Numbered from the stretch's first letter, positions 8,510-22,576 are shown. The stretch is DNA of 64,000 nt from Kingella negevensis (GCF_030177895.1 NZ_CP123448.1:1488001-1552000); one strand, 5' to 3'. The notes: a model not told the origin generated them from the letters alone. Numbers and translations: made by a program.

Positions 8510-9082
8510 ATGAAAAAACGTACCCGAATCCAATCCAAGCAATCCATTCAAAAACTGCGCGCACATTTAAAACGCGGCGGACTTATCGCTTACCCAACTG
8601 AATCTTGCTACGGCATTGGTGCAATACCAACCAATCGCCACGCCTTGCAGCAAGTTTTGCATTTGAAGAAACGTCCGCAACATAAAGGCTTGATTGTGAT
8701 TGGCGATAAATTATCACGCTTGCAAACTTTGCTTTTCAGGCTGCCTGAAAACGCGCAACAACAACTAAATGAAACATGGCCTGCACCGAAAACATTTGTT
8801 TTGCCAGCGCGCCAAAAAGTGCTTCCACAACTGCGTGGACAAAAGCGACGAAAATTAGCAGTGCGTGTGCCAGACCATGTGGTGGCGCGTGAATTGTGTG
8901 AAGTGGCAAAAATGCCGTTGGTTTCCACATCGTGCAATCGTTCAGGCAGCAAGCCTTGTCGTACAGAAAGGGAAGTGCGCCGACAATTTGGCAAGCGCGT
9001 GTGGATTATTGGTGGGCGTGTGGGTGGACGGCGGTCGCCGAGTGAAATTATCGATTGGGAAAGTGAGACTAAATTGCGCTGA
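8510..9082 (+). CDS. tsaC: Threonylcarbamoyl-AMP synthase (TsaC/YrdC)
   Basis: A 190-residue YrdC-domain protein that makes threonylcarbamoyl-AMP from Thr, bicarbonate and ATP for the t6A37 modification of ANN-decoding tRNAs in the cytoplasm. Recognisable features are GGLIAYPTESCYGIGA near residue 27, KKRPQHKGLIVIG, the LAVRVPDH strand and PLVSTSCNRSG near residue 145. Length matches TsaC (about 190) rather than the longer Sua5. A DUS at 8733-8752 lies in frame and encodes FRLPEN. The start codon comes directly after a DUS, with no clear Shine-Dalgarno. The gene stands alone. Confidence 0.92.
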   Translation: MKKRTRIQSKQSIQKLRAHLKRGGLIAYPTESCYGIGAIPTNRHALQQVLHLKKRPQHKGLIVIGDKLSRLQTLLFRLPENAQQQLNETWPAPKTFVLPARQKVLPQLRGQKRRKLAVRVPDHVVARELCEVAKMPLVSTSCNRSGSKPCRTEREVRRQFGKRVWIIGGRVGGRRSPSEIIDWESETKLR

Positions 9083-9231
9083 AAATGTAGTTTAATTTCA
9101 TGAAATAATTTGTAGTTTGAGTAGTCAAATATCAATATCTTTAATGCTTGTTTTTTAGTATGATTTTGCCCATCAATCCTAAAAATGGGTTGATTCAGAG
9201 ATTTTACACAAACAAAAATCAAGGAAATAAA

Positions 9232-10569
9232 ATGAACGTTTCTTCTACTCAAACCTCTTCACAGAGTTCAGGTCGTGGTAATCCTGTGGCGCTTAGCGTG
9301 CTGGCTTCTCTGTTTTTCATGCTGGGTTTTGTAACTTGTTTGAATGATGTGTTGATTCCTCATTTGAAAGACGTGTTCCATTTGAGCAATCGTGAAGCAA
9401 TGCTGACACAAACGGCGTTTTTCTCGGCTTATGCGATTATGTCGTTTATCGCAGGTAAGGTCATCGACAAGATTGGTTACAAAGGCACGGTGATTACGGG
9501 CTTTTTGATTACGGCTTTGGGGGCGTTCTTATTCTATCCTGCAACGGGTGCGATTCCTGAGGGCGCGGCAGATAAATCAATGTATTTCTCAATGTTCTTG
9601 CCGATTTTCTTTGTGATGGCGACGGGGATTACTTTCTTGCAAGTGGCTGGTAATCCGTATGTAACTTTGTTAGCACCAAAAGGCAAAGAATCTGCTACGC
9701 TGACTTTGGTTCAGGCGTTTAACTCTGTGGCGACGACGATTGCTCCGTATGTGGGTGCGCTGTTTATTTTGGCAGACGCTGGTCAGCAAATGAGCGCAGC
9801 ACAACGAGCACAAACCATGCAAGTGCCTTATTTGGGTTTGACGGGTTTCTTGATTATGCTGGCTTGTGCGGTGGCGATGATTAAATTGCCTGCTGCGGAA
9901 GCGATTGCGGAAACGGAAACGGCTGAAGCTCATGACGGTAAAACAAGCGTGTTCCAATATAAACACATGGTTTTGGGTGCGTTGGGTATTTTCTGTTATG
10001 TGGGCGCGGAAGTGGCGATTGGTAGCCAATACGTTTTGACGATGGAGCACATGACGCAAAACTTGCCTGCAGCTCAAGTGGGTGGCTCTGCGTGGGATTA
10101 TTTGTTTAGCAATGTGCAAATCAATCACCAAAATGGTGCGAAGTTGTTGAGCTTGTACTGGGGGGGCGCGATGATTGGTCGCTTTTTGGGCAGTGCGGTG
10201 TTGAGCCGTTTTGCTGCAAATAAAGTGCTGGCGTTTAACTCGTTGGCTGCAACTGCAATTTTGTTGGCAGTTGCGCTTTCAGGCAGCAGCGCTGAATATT
10301 TCGCAAAATATGGTTTGCTGATGATTGGTTTGTTTAACTCAATTATGTTCCCAACGATTTTCTCGTTGGCAACAAAAGGTCTAGGTAAATTCACTGCGGA
10401 CGCTTCGGGTGTAATTTGTACGGCGATTGTGGGTGGTGCGTTGATTCCGTTGTTGCAAGGCGATGTGATTACGCGTACTGGCGATAATTATGTGATTTCG
10501 TTCTTAATCCCTGCTGTTTGTTATGCTTATATCGCTTTCTTTGCATTGGTTGGTTATAAAAGTAAATAA
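9232..10569 (+). CDS. gluP: FHS-family sugar:H+ symporter (FucP/GluP-like)
   Basis: A 445-residue inner-membrane MFS carrier with about 12 membrane segments. The N-terminal region LASLFFMLGFVTCLNDVLIP and the first half (FFSAYAIMSFIAGKVIDKIG, then FLQVAGNPYVTLL) are typical of the fucose/glucose-galactose:H+ symporter family. I chose ATG 9232 because AAGGAAATAAA precedes it; an upstream in-frame ATG at 9148 would add 28 polar residues and lacks a ribosome site. Glucose/galactose uptake is the likely role, by analogy with neisserial GluP; the exact sugar cannot be read from the sequence. A DUS terminator follows. Confidence 0.88.
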   Translation: MNVSSTQTSSQSSGRGNPVALSVLASLFFMLGFVTCLNDVLIPHLKDVFHLSNREAMLTQTAFFSAYAIMSFIAGKVIDKIGYKGTVITGFLITALGAFLFYPATGAIPEGAADKSMYFSMFLPIFFVMATGITFLQVAGNPYVTLLAPKGKESATLTLVQAFNSVATTIAPYVGALFILADAGQQMSAAQRAQTMQVPYLGLTGFLIMLACAVAMIKLPAAEAIAETETAEAHDGKTSVFQYKHMVLGALGIFCYVGAEVAIGSQYVLTMEHMTQNLPAAQVGGSAWDYLFSNVQINHQNGAKLLSLYWGGAMIGRFLGSAVLSRFAANKVLAFNSLAATAILLAVALSGSSAEYFAKYGLLMIGLFNSIMFPTIFSLATKGLGKFTADASGVICTAIVGGALIPLLQGDVITRTGDNYVISFLIPAVCYAYIAFFALVGYKSK

Positions 10570-10574
10570 ATAGT

Positions 10575-10610
10575 AAAAAGCAGCCTGAAAATGTTTTCAG
10601 GCTGCTTTTT
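10575..10610 (+). terminator. DUS-hairpin terminator after the symporter
   Basis: AAAAAGCAGCCTGAAAA and its inverted copy TTTTCAGGCTGCTTTTT form a long stem with a 3-nt loop and a terminal T run. Confidence 0.85.
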
Positions 10611-10682
10611 CTTTGACAAGGAAAAGGGGATTGTTTATATTCAACAAAGTTTTAATCAATTCATTTCATTTATAGGGAAATT

Positions 10683-11114
10683 ATGAAAAAATTATTGTTG
10701 GCTTCTGTGTTGATTAGTTGCTTCTCTGGTGCAATGGCTGCTGATGCGCCGAAAGTGTATTTTGGTAAATTGGATAAGCAATCTAACCAAGTTATTGCGG
10801 ATAATGATGTGTCGCAAAACAAAGGTGAACCAGTCTGCTGGCAGGCAATTAATTTTCCTGCTAATACTCAGATTGCAGTAAAAGAGCGATTTAGTTCGCC
10901 AGTAGGTGGCAATTTTGAAATGCTTGATGCTATTCGAGAAATTAATGAGCAAGCAACTGAGCATATGCTTTCATATACTCGCACAACTGATGCTAAAGGT
11001 ATGGTATCAAACTGTTGGGTATTTGGTCGCCAAGACCCAGTAGGTTTATACACGCATACGCTTAAATTGAATAATAGTGACGCAGGAAGTAATCAATTCC
11101 GGGTAGTACGTTAA
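10683..11114 (+). CDS. Small secreted protein of unknown function
   Basis: A 143-residue protein with a clear signal peptide (MKKLLLASVLISCFSGAMAA, cleavage near residue 20), hence periplasmic or exported. ATG 10683 follows AGGGAAATT. The mature part has two cysteines (in EPVCWQA and SNCWVFG) that could form a disulfide, and ends in FRVVR. I recognise no catalytic motif or family. It has its own DUS terminator and is likely monocistronic. Confidence 0.75.
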   Translation: MKKLLLASVLISCFSGAMAADAPKVYFGKLDKQSNQVIADNDVSQNKGEPVCWQAINFPANTQIAVKERFSSPVGGNFEMLDAIREINEQATEHMLSYTRTTDAKGMVSNCWVFGRQDPVGLYTHTLKLNNSDAGSNQFRVVR

Positions 11115-11121
11115 GATAATT

Positions 11122-11156
11122 AAGCAGCCTGAAAATATTTTCAGGCTGCTTTTTTG
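11122..11156 (+). terminator. DUS-hairpin terminator
   Basis: AAGCAGCCTGAAAA, ATA, then TTTTCAGGCTGC followed by T6. It ends the transcript of the small secreted-protein gene, just before the IS region. Confidence 0.85.
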
Positions 11157-11219
11157 TTTGCTGTTGGTGATTTTCCTGAGTGTTTTTTTGAGCTGATTTA
11201 AAAAATAGAGCTGATTTAA

Positions 11220-11502
11220 GAACCCGTATTCACAAACAACTATTTGATAAATTTTAATATTTGTGAAATATACCCTAGTTTAACAAAATTTTCAGCAGAT
11301 AAATTCGTCTGCTCAAAATCTTTTGCTAAACGTCGAGACCAACCTAACCATGCAAACGTTCGTTCTACAATCCAACGTTTGGGCAGAATATGCCAAGAAA
11401 TATCTTGAATTCTCTTTGAAATCTCAACAGTTAAACCCAATTGCTCTGATACTTCACGCTCAAATGTATTCCGATAACCTGCGTCCGCACAGAAACCTTT
11501 TA
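11220..11502 (-). mobile_element. Left part of an IS5-family element split by a later insertion
   Basis: This segment begins at the IS end GAACCCGTATTCACAAA and is nearly identical to the intact copy at 58512-59329 until the sequence CAGAAACCTTTTA. There it stops at the start of another IS copy. It carries the C-terminal half of the transposase reading leftward (11240 to about 11500). Its other half lies at 14338-14875. The outer ends of the two halves are flanked by TAA at 11217-11219 and 14876-14878, so they were once one element. Confidence 0.9.
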
Positions 11503-12320
11503 GAACCTGTATTCACAAAAATGATAAAATATCTTTATGACTAGAAAATCCTACCCAACAGACTTAACAGATGCCCAATGGCAAGCGATTGAGCCACATT
11601 TTAACCAGCTACGCCACTACAAATGGGATAAACGTCAATTAGTGAATGCCGTTTTGTACATCACCAAAACAGGTTGCCAATGGCGTATGCTGCCCAATGA
11701 TTTTCCACCTTATTCAACCGTATGGAGTTTCTATCGCAGAGCCAATCAATCAGGCTTATGGGATAGAATTCTTTTGGCATTGGTTCAAAAAAACGTTTAA
11801 TCCATCAAAAACAAGCAATGCCAACTTATGCCATTCTTGATTCACAAAGTGTCAAAACAGCTTCTAGCGCACATGATAAAGGTTTTGATGGAGGTAAAAA
11901 AATCAAAGGTCGTAAGCGACATATAGCTGTTGATACGTTGGGTAATCTATTGTCTGTTGTGGTTCATGCAGCCAATATTCATGACACAAAAGCAGGTATT
12001 TTTGTAGCAAAAAAAGCGTTTGAGACCTATCCGAGTTTAAAAGGTTTCTGTGCGGACGCAGGTTATCGGAATACATTTGAGCGTGAAGTATCAGAGCAAT
12101 TGGGTTTAACTGTTGAGATTTCAAAGAGAATTCAAGATATTTCTTGGCATATTCTGCCCAAACGTTGGATTGTAGAACGAACGTTTGCATGGTTAGGTTG
12201 GTCTCGACGTTTAGCAAAAGATTTTGAGCAGACGAATTTATCTGCTGAAAATTTTGTTAAACTAGGGTATATTTCACAAATATTAAAATTTATCAAATAG
12301 TTGTTTGTGAATACGGGTTC
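11503..12320 (+). mobile_element. Complete IS5-family element (818 bp)
   Basis: The ends are GAACCTGTATTCACAAA and, inverted, TTTGTGAATACGGGTTC. TTA stands on both sides (11500-11502 and 12321-12323). The TNA duplication and the two-frame transposase fit the IS427-like group of the IS5 family. The copy is nearly identical to those at 58512-59329 and in the split element, so expansion is recent. Confidence 0.9.
11537..12300 (+). CDS. IS5-family transposase, orfA/orfB joined by -1 frameshift
   Basis: orfA (11537-11800, 87 residues: MTRKSYPTDLTDAQWQAIEP, then QWRMLPNDFPPYSTVWSFY) is the N-terminal DNA-binding part. orfB is in the -1 frame; its first ATG is 11818 and it ends at 12300. orfB holds the DDE core: Asp in YAILDSQSVKT, Asp in GFCADAGYR and Glu in WIVERTFAWL. 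The frames overlap at the slippery heptamer A AAA AAC (11788-11794), so a -1 shift would give ...LVQKKRLIHQKQAMPTY... and a full-length DDE transposase. The intact copy at 58512-59329 has the same arrangement, which supports programmed frameshifting over decay. Confidence 0.88.
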
Positions 12321-12443
12321 TTAATTTCAGCGTTTTCAGGCTGCCAACAAATGCAACAAACGCAGCCTGAAAACATTTCTCAACCTCCGAAAAACAAGGA
12401 AACCAAAATGAAAAAAGTTTTTCTCAGCGTGCTAACCGCCCTA

Positions 12444-13294
12444 GGGGCTAATGACATTTTAGCTATAATTTCAACCAAATCAAAGCACAAGCTAATGACA
12501 CGGTACTTTCATAATTACGTTTTAATTTATCGTACCGTGTTGCCAGCGCACGAAAATGCTTTAATCGTACAAAAGCGTTTTCTACCAAGTGCCTGATTTT
12601 ATATAAATACCAATCTGTGTCCACATTAAGATGCTCTCTACTTTTCTTATATGGAATATTGGCTTTACTTTGTTTAGAATGAATTAACCGACGAAAAGTA
12701 TCACTGTCAAAACCCCTATCAGCACACACGGTTTCATTATCACTTAAGTCCAATTGTGCCAATAAATCAGGCGCAACAACAATCTCATTTACATTACCAG
12801 CTGTAATCATAAATTCAATTGGATTACCACAAGCATCAACCGCTAAATGAATTTTAGACGTATGACCTCCGATACTCTTACCGACAGCTTGATGCACAAT
12901 GGATTTTTTACCCATGCCGTGTTGATGAACACGGATATGACTACCGTCCATAAAGACCCATTCCATATCGGGTGTATCTGCCAAATGTTTAAATAATTTG
13001 GTAAAAATACCGCGTTTAGACCAGCGATTGAAACTTTGGTAAAGGCTGTTTGCTTTACCAAAATAACTAGGTATATCAGCCCATTGGCAGCCTGTACGTA
13101 AGCGAAACAGGATACCTTCTACTGTTTTGCGTAAATTTTTCTTGCGATAAATGCCAAGCTGTTTCAAAATAGGTAACAGTCTTGACCATGTTTCATTTGT
13201 AAGCGTGTTTCGGGACATGGCAAAGGTTTAGGATGGTTGTGTGGAAACAATATCTTATATCCTTTGCCTCTTTTTTTGAATTGTCAATAGCCCC
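12444..13294 (-). mobile_element. Second IS5-family element (851 bp) inside sco
   Basis: The ends are GGGGCTAATGACA and, inverted, TGTCAATAGCCCC (one mismatch). The dinucleotide TA is duplicated on both sides (12442-12443 and 13295-13296). It carries one transposase gene on the minus strand. Ends, target and transposase differ from the 818-bp IS around it. Confidence 0.9.
12463..13218 (-). CDS. IS5-family transposase, single frame
   Basis: A 251-residue DDE transposase occupying almost the whole IS. The N-terminal domain reads MSRNTLTNETWSRLLPIL and then RTGCQWADIPSYFGK. Catalytic Asp residues are in WVFMDGSHIRVHQHG and ETVCADRGFDSD; the Glu is in ENAFVRLKHFRALATRYDKL. There are no internal stops or frameshift, so it is probably active. 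Confidence 0.92.
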   Translation of the reverse strand: MSRNTLTNETWSRLLPILKQLGIYRKKNLRKTVEGILFRLRTGCQWADIPSYFGKANSLYQSFNRWSKRGIFTKLFKHLADTPDMEWVFMDGSHIRVHQHGMGKKSIVHQAVGKSIGGHTSKIHLAVDACGNPIEFMITAGNVNEIVVAPDLLAQLDLSDNETVCADRGFDSDTFRRLIHSKQSKANIPYKKSREHLNVDTDWYLYKIRHLVENAFVRLKHFRALATRYDKLKRNYESTVSLACALIWLKL

Positions 13295-14050
13295 TAGCCC
13301 TCACCGCTTGCGGTCAGCAAAACAACAATGAAGTCAGCTCAATCGCATCGCAAGTACAACAAGAAATCAAAGCTGAGTCTGCTGATAATGCCCCAACCGC
13401 CAGCGCACCCGTTGCCGCTTCTGCTCCAGCGATTATTAGCCTAGATATTCGCAAAGACAACTTGGGTGGCGATTTCACGCTCACAGGCAGCGATGGCAAA
13501 CCGTTCACGCTTAGCAGCCTGAAAGGTAAAGTTGTGATTTTATCGTTTGGCTACACCAACTGCCCTGATGTTTGCCCAACCGAATTGCTCACATACAAAG
13601 ACGTTTTGGCGCAACTGGGCGACAAAGCTAAAGATGTTGCCGTTGTGTTTGTCAGCGTAGACCCAGAACGCGACACGCCAGAAGTGGTTGGCAAATATGT
13701 GCAACAGTTCCACCCATCATTCATCGGTTTAACCGATACCACCAAAGGGCGCGATTTGGCTGTGATTAAACAGCTTTATGAAGTGGTTTCTGCGAAAAGT
13801 GCGATTCAGTCCGACACCGTTTATGTGGTAGATCATTCATCAGGCACGTTCTTGTTGGACAAAACAGGCAAGCCAGCTTATATGGAACGCTACGGCATGG
13901 AAGCCCCACAAATTGCGGCAGATGTAGAAAAATTGCTTGCCGAGTAGGTCGTGTGGACATTTCATTTAAAAAATGAGTATCCATAATTGATTAGATAAAA
14001 AATGGCGAATGAGTAAAATTTAATTTCTACAAAAAACCCTACCATTCGCC

Positions 14051-14266
14051 ATGCCTCGCCTAATGCTCAATAATAAACAATGGACAAGACTGAAAGCTAT
14101 TTTACTCAAACAAGGTATTTACGACAAAGAAAATTTGCGTAAAACCGTCGAAGGTATTTTATACCACATGAGAACAGGCATTCCTTGGCGAGATTTGCCA
14201 AAATATTTTGGTAAATCTAACACGATTTATAAAACATTTAACCGTTGGTTTGTTGCTAATAAATAG
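14051..14266 (+). pseudogene. N-terminal fragment of a third IS5-family transposase
   Basis: 71 residues (MPRLMLNNKQWTRLKAILLK, then RTGIPWRDLPKYFGKSNTIY) align with the N-terminus of the 251-residue transposase at 12463-13218 but are clearly divergent. The frame stops where the DDE domain should begin. The AT-rich flanks (about 13960-14310) look like the remnant of that element. No function is expected. Confidence 0.8.
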
Positions 14267-14337
14267 TTGTTTAAATGGCGATATGATAGGCTTGTATCGT
14301 CATTCTAAATTTTTATCATTTTTGTGAATACAGGTTC

Positions 14338-14875
14338 TTAAACTCGGATAGGTCTCAAACGCTTTTTTTGCTACAAAAATACCTGCTTTTGTGTCATGAA
14401 TATTGGCTGCATGAACCACAACAGACAATAGATTACCCAACGTATCAACAGCTATATGTCGCTTACGACCTTTGATTTTTTTACCTCCATCAAAACCTTT
14501 ATCATGTGCGCTAGAAGCTGTTTTGACACTTTGTGAATCAAGAATGGCATAAGTTGGCATTGCTTGTTTTTGATGGATTAAACGTTTTTTTGAACCAATG
14601 CCAAAAGAATTCTATCCCATAAGCCTGATTGATTGGCTCTGCGATAGAAACTCCATACGGTTGAATAAGGTGGAAAATCATTGGGCAGCATACGCCATTG
14701 GCAACCTGTTTTGGTGATGTACAAAACGGCATTCACTAATTGACGTTTATCCCATTTGTAGTGGCGTAGCTGGTTAAAATATGGCTCAATCGCTTGCCAT
14801 TGGGCATCTGTTAAGTCTGTTGGGTAGGATTTTCTAGTCATAAAGATATTTGATCATTTTTGTGAATACAGGTTC
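14338..14875 (-). mobile_element. Right part of the split IS5-family element
   Basis: Continues the element begun at 11220, from AAACTCGGATAGG to the terminal GGTTC at 14875, and is followed by TAA (14876-14878). It carries orfA (14578-14841) and the N-terminal part of orfB (from 14560 down), both leftward. The orfB frame runs into the inserted IS end and picks up a short false tail, so this transposase is broken. Confidence 0.9.
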
Positions 14876-15058
14876 TAAGAAATATTGATGAATATTCGGT
14901 AAATTTTTTGGAGCATAGTTGAAGTTTGAGAGAGTTACGTACAGATTTTGTAAGAATTTTGTATAGGAAGCGTAAATTTGTATAAAATAAAAAATGTTAA
15001 TAAACAGATACTTGATATTTTTTAGTGAGAAATTTTGAATTTTTTTGCGAATTAGGAG

Positions 15059-15087
15059 TTGACGATTTAGAGGTAGATGCGTATTAT
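15059..15087 (+). promoter_or_regulatory. rRNA operon promoter
   Basis: TTGACG (15059-15064), a 17-bp spacer and TATTAT (15082-15087) form a near-consensus sigma-70 promoter preceded by AT-rich DNA that could act as an UP element. It lies about 220 bp before mature 16S. Between the IS end at 14875 and this point I see no gene. Confidence 0.75.
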
Positions 15088-15167
15088 TCGGTTCTTCGCT
15101 GCTACGGCAACGAAGAAAAAGAAAAGAAGAACTACTGAATTATAGTGGATTTAGATTTCTGAGACAA

Positions 15168-15178
15168 GCTCTTTAACA
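15168..15178 (+). promoter_or_regulatory. boxA antitermination site, 16S leader
   Basis: GCTCTTTAACA matches the rRNA boxA bound by NusB/NusE. A related GATCTTTAACA lies in the 16S-23S spacer at 17258-17268. Confidence 0.75.
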
Positions 15179-15185
15179 GAACAGA

Positions 15186-16899
<1,714 letters not shown>

Positions 16900-16923
16900 G
16901 CTGAAATAAAGATGCGACACATA

Positions 16924-17000
<77 letters not shown>

Positions 17001-17057
17001 AGAGAATAAACTGAGTTAAATTAGAAGAAAAAGAAATCAATTTAATAGGTAAATACT

Positions 17058-17133
17058 GGGGGCATAGCTCAGTTGGTAGAGCACCTGCTTTGCAAGCAGG
17101 GGGTCATCGGTTCGATCCCGTTTGCCTCCACCA
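17058..17133 (+). tRNA. tRNA-Ala (UGC)
   Basis: A 76-nt cloverleaf with acceptor GGGGGCA/TGCCTCC, anticodon loop TTTGCAA (anticodon TGC), GGTTCGATCCC T arm and encoded CCA. Second spacer tRNA. The 394 bp from here to 23S hold the boxA at 17258, a degenerate DUS near 17340 and the 5' arm of the 23S stem. Confidence 0.97.
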
Positions 17134-17510
17134 AGATTAAATAAAATGAAAAATTAGATTGCAAATTAAAGCAAGTTTAGATAAACTGGCGAGCTTACTT
17201 TAATTTGCGATATATTTTTATAAGCGAAAGCTGAGAAGAAGTATAATTAAACGCATCGATCTTTAACAAATTGGAAAGCCGAAATCAACAAACAAAGACA
17301 ATGTTGTCGATTTGGTTTGGGATGCTGATGCAACAGTATTTCAGGCAGCCTGTAAAGGCAACAAATCGAATGACAAAATTTGGGTGATGATTGTATCAAC
17401 TAACCTTGAATTCAAAAGGCAAGGTTAGTACACAACAAGCAGTAAGCTTTATCAAAGTAGAGAATCTAAGTTAGTCATGTAGTCAACGCACTGATTAACA
17501 AAGTCAGAAG

Positions 17511-20424
<2,914 letters not shown>

Positions 20425-20527
20425 TTTAAAATAAAACCTTTTAAAGTATCAAATATAAAGCTTACTGATAAATACAGTTCATCACCTAATAGTTGATTAA
20501 ATAACGGCTTACCAATTTACAGTTTTT

Positions 20528-20640
20528 GTTTGGCGACCATAGCGGTTTGGTCCCACTCCTTCCCATTTCGAACAGGACAGTGAAACAAACCAGCGCCGAT
20601 GATAGTATAGTCCCTATGCGAAAGTAGGTCATCGCCAAAC
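20528..20640 (+). rRNA. rrf: 5S ribosomal RNA
   Basis: About 113 nt. The ends pair (TTTGGCGA with TCGCCAAA), and the internal segment CCCATTTCGAACAGG matches the conserved CCGAACTC loop region. It lies about 115 bp after 23S and ends the operon. Confidence 0.93.
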
Positions 20641-20650
20641 TATTTATTCT

Positions 20651-20684
20651 AAACCCTCTGCTAGTTATTAGTAGAGGGTTTTAT
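20651..20684 (+). terminator. rRNA operon terminator
   Basis: AAACCCTCTGCTA and TAGTAGAGGGTTTT form a GC-rich stem with a T run, 10 bp after 5S. Confidence 0.85.
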
Positions 20685-20894
20685 CTATCTATAAAAAGTA
20701 TCAATAGAAAAATAAATGAAATAGATTGTTGTATAGAAAAGAAAAAAATAATATAATTTTAAAGTTTTCTTTTCGAAAATATTCATTGCAACGCAGAGCA
20801 TATTTCGCGTTAAGGGTGTTTTTAGGAAATCTAAAAATTCTTGCAGAAATATGTATGCTTTTAACCCTTAATTTTTACTTTTTAGGATATTTCA

Positions 20895-21623
20895 ATGTCT
20901 TCACAAGTTACTATGCGCCAAATGATTGAAGCTGGCGTGCACTTCGGTCACCAAACCCGTTACTGGAACCCAAAAATGGAACAATACATTTTTGGTGCGC
21001 GTAACAAAATTCACATCATCAATTTGGAAAAAACTGTTCCATTGTTCCAAGAAGCACAAGAAGTGGTTCGCCGTTTAGTTGCTAATAAAGGCACAGTATT
21101 GTTCGTAGGTACAAAACGCCAAGCTCGCGACATCATCAAAGAAGAAGCGACTCGTGCAGGTATGCCTTACGTTGACCACCGTTGGTTGGGCGGTATGCTG
21201 ACTAACTACAAAACAGTAAAACAATCTATCAAACGTTTGGAAGAAAAATCTGCTGTTTTGGCAAATGGCGAAGCGAGCGGTTACAATAAAAAAGAATTGT
21301 TGGACATGACTCGCGAAGTGGAAAAATTGGAACGCTCTTTGGGCGGTATCAAAGACATGAAAGGCTTGCCAGATGCAATTTTCGTGATTGACACAGGCTA
21401 CCAACACGGTACTTTGGTTGAAGCAGCTAAATTGGGTATTCCAGTTATCGCTGTGGTAGATACCAACAATAGTCCAGACGGCGTGAAACACGTTATCCCA
21501 GGTAACGATGACTCTGCTAAAGCAATCCGTTTGTACTGCCGTGGTATCGCAGACGCAGTTTTAGAAGGCAAAAACCAAGCTGTAGCGGAAACCGTAGCTG
21601 CTGCTCAAGCTGCTGCTGAATAA
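20895..21623 (+). CDS. rpsB: 30S ribosomal protein S2
   Basis: A 242-residue ribosomal protein, the usual length for S2. The start [20 protein letters not shown], the conserved [20 protein letters not shown] and the GKRQARDI-type loop are typical, as is the Ala-rich tail. It binds the 30S head late in assembly. TTAGGATATTTC precedes the ATG. The 210-bp leader after the rRNA terminator is AT-rich and probably holds the promoter and an autoregulatory site, though I cannot define one. It lies upstream of tsf, the common rpsB-tsf order, with one DUS pair between. Confidence 0.97.
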   Translation: MSSQVTMRQMIEAGVHFGHQTRYWNPKMEQYIFGARNKIHIINLEKTVPLFQEAQEVVRRLVANKGTVLFVGTKRQARDIIKEEATRAGMPYVDHRWLGGMLTNYKTVKQSIKRLEEKSAVLANGEASGYNKKELLDMTREVEKLERSLGGIKDMKGLPDAIFVIDTGYQHGTLVEAAKLGIPVIAVVDTNNSPDGVKHVIPGNDDSAKAIRLYCRGIADAVLEGKNQAVAETVAAAQAAAE

Positions 21624-21709
21624 TACGTCTTTGTATTTCAGGCTGCCTGAATAAACATTTTCAGGCAGCTTGTTTTGAATATATCTTATTGAATTGTTTG
21701 GAGAACAAT

Positions 21710-22564
21710 ATGGCAGAAATTACTGCAAAAATGGTTGCTGACTTGCGTGCGGCTACTGGCTTGGGCATGATGGAATGCAAAAAAGCATTGGTAGAAGCTG
21801 AAGGTAACTTTGACAAAGCTGAAGAAATCTTGCGTATCAAATCTGGTGCAAAAGCGGGTAAATTGGCTGGTCGTACCGCTGCTGAAGGCGTGTTGGCATT
21901 TGCGATTGAAGGCAATGTAGGCGCGTTAGTAGAAGTAAACTGTGAAACTGACTTCGTTGCTAAAGACGCTGGTTTCGTAGCATTTGCAAACTCTGTGGCT
22001 AAAACTGCTGCAGCTAAAAAACCTGCAACTGTTGAAGAATTGAGTGCATTGGTTGAAGAAGAACGCAAAGCTGTTATCGCTAAATTGGGCGAAAACATGT
22101 CTGTTCGCCGCTTCCAAGTAATCGATACAGCTAACAGCTTGGTTGCTTACATCCACGGTGCTTTGGCTACTGAAGGCGTGTTGGTAGAGTACAAAGGTTC
22201 TGAAGAAGTTGCTCGCAAAGTAGGTATGCACATCGTTGCTGCGAAACCACAATGCGTACGCGAAGAAGAAGTAGATGCTGAATTGGTTGAAAAAGAACGC
22301 CACATCTACACTGAACAAGCAATTGCTTCTGGCAAACCTGCTGAAATTGCTGCAAAAATGGTTGAAGGTCGTATCCGCAAATTCTTGGCTGAAGTTACAT
22401 TGAACGGTCAAGCATTTGTGATGAACCCAGACCAAACAGTTGCTCAATTTGCTAAAGAAAACGGTACTGAAATCGTGAACTTTGTACGCTACAAAGTAGG
22501 CGATGGTATCGAGAAAAAAGAAGTGGATTACGCTGCTGAAGTAGCTGCTGCTGCTAAAGTTTAA
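21710..22564 (+). CDS. tsf: Elongation factor Ts
   Basis: A 284-residue nucleotide exchange factor for EF-Tu. The start [20 protein letters not shown] and the downstream MMECKKAL and DFVAKD segments are diagnostic. I chose ATG 21710, preceded by TTGGAGAACAAT, over an upstream in-frame ATG at 21689. It is co-transcribed with rpsB, 86 bp upstream, across a DUS pair (21638-21672) that could attenuate. A DUS terminator follows. Confidence 0.97.
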   Translation: MAEITAKMVADLRAATGLGMMECKKALVEAEGNFDKAEEILRIKSGAKAGKLAGRTAAEGVLAFAIEGNVGALVEVNCETDFVAKDAGFVAFANSVAKTAAAKKPATVEELSALVEEERKAVIAKLGENMSVRRFQVIDTANSLVAYIHGALATEGVLVEYKGSEEVARKVGMHIVAAKPQCVREEEVDAELVEKERHIYTEQAIASGKPAEIAAKMVEGRIRKFLAEVTLNGQAFVMNPDQTVAQFAKENGTEIVNFVRYKVGDGIEKKEVDYAAEVAAAAKV

Positions 22565-22576
22565 TTCACAATATGA

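Larger units (their letters stand above)
12408..13947 (+). pseudogene. SCO1/SenC-type lipoprotein, interrupted by an IS
   Basis: The gene starts at 12408 (MKKVFLSVLTAL) and resumes at 13297 (ALTACGQQNN...). Without the IS it encodes a 228-residue lipoprotein with lipobox LTAC. The thioredoxin-like domain has the copper-binding CPDVC (in TNCPDVCPTE) and the conserved His (VVDHSSGTF). Sco proteins deliver copper or reduce thiols for cytochrome oxidase assembly at the outer face of the inner membrane. Insertion falls between codons 12 and 13, inside the signal peptide, so the remaining frame lacks an export signal and a normal start. A strong ribosome site (AAGGAAACC) still precedes the stub. 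Expected to be non-functional unless an intact copy exists elsewhere. Confidence 0.9.
11503..14337. mobile_element. Composite-transposon-like block inserted into an older IS
   Basis: The block starts with a full IS copy (11503-12320) and ends with only the terminal 27 bp of the same IS (14311-14337, ending GGTTC). It is flanked by TTA at 11500-11502 and 14338-14340. Removing the block and one TTA restores the uninterrupted IS sequence CCTTTTAAACTC. The cargo is a sco gene, a second IS type inside it, and a transposase fragment. This looks like a composite insertion whose right IS has been almost wholly deleted. Confidence 0.75.

Noticed and set aside
11189..11219. Twofold GAGCTGATTTA just before the IS as a target duplication
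   Set aside because: Both copies lie on the same side of the IS; the real duplication is TAA on each side of the rejoined element.
15143..15156. TATAGTGGATTTAG in the rRNA leader as a Correia end
   Set aside because: Only one end is present, without a partner or core sequence nearby; chance similarity or an old remnant cannot be told apart.
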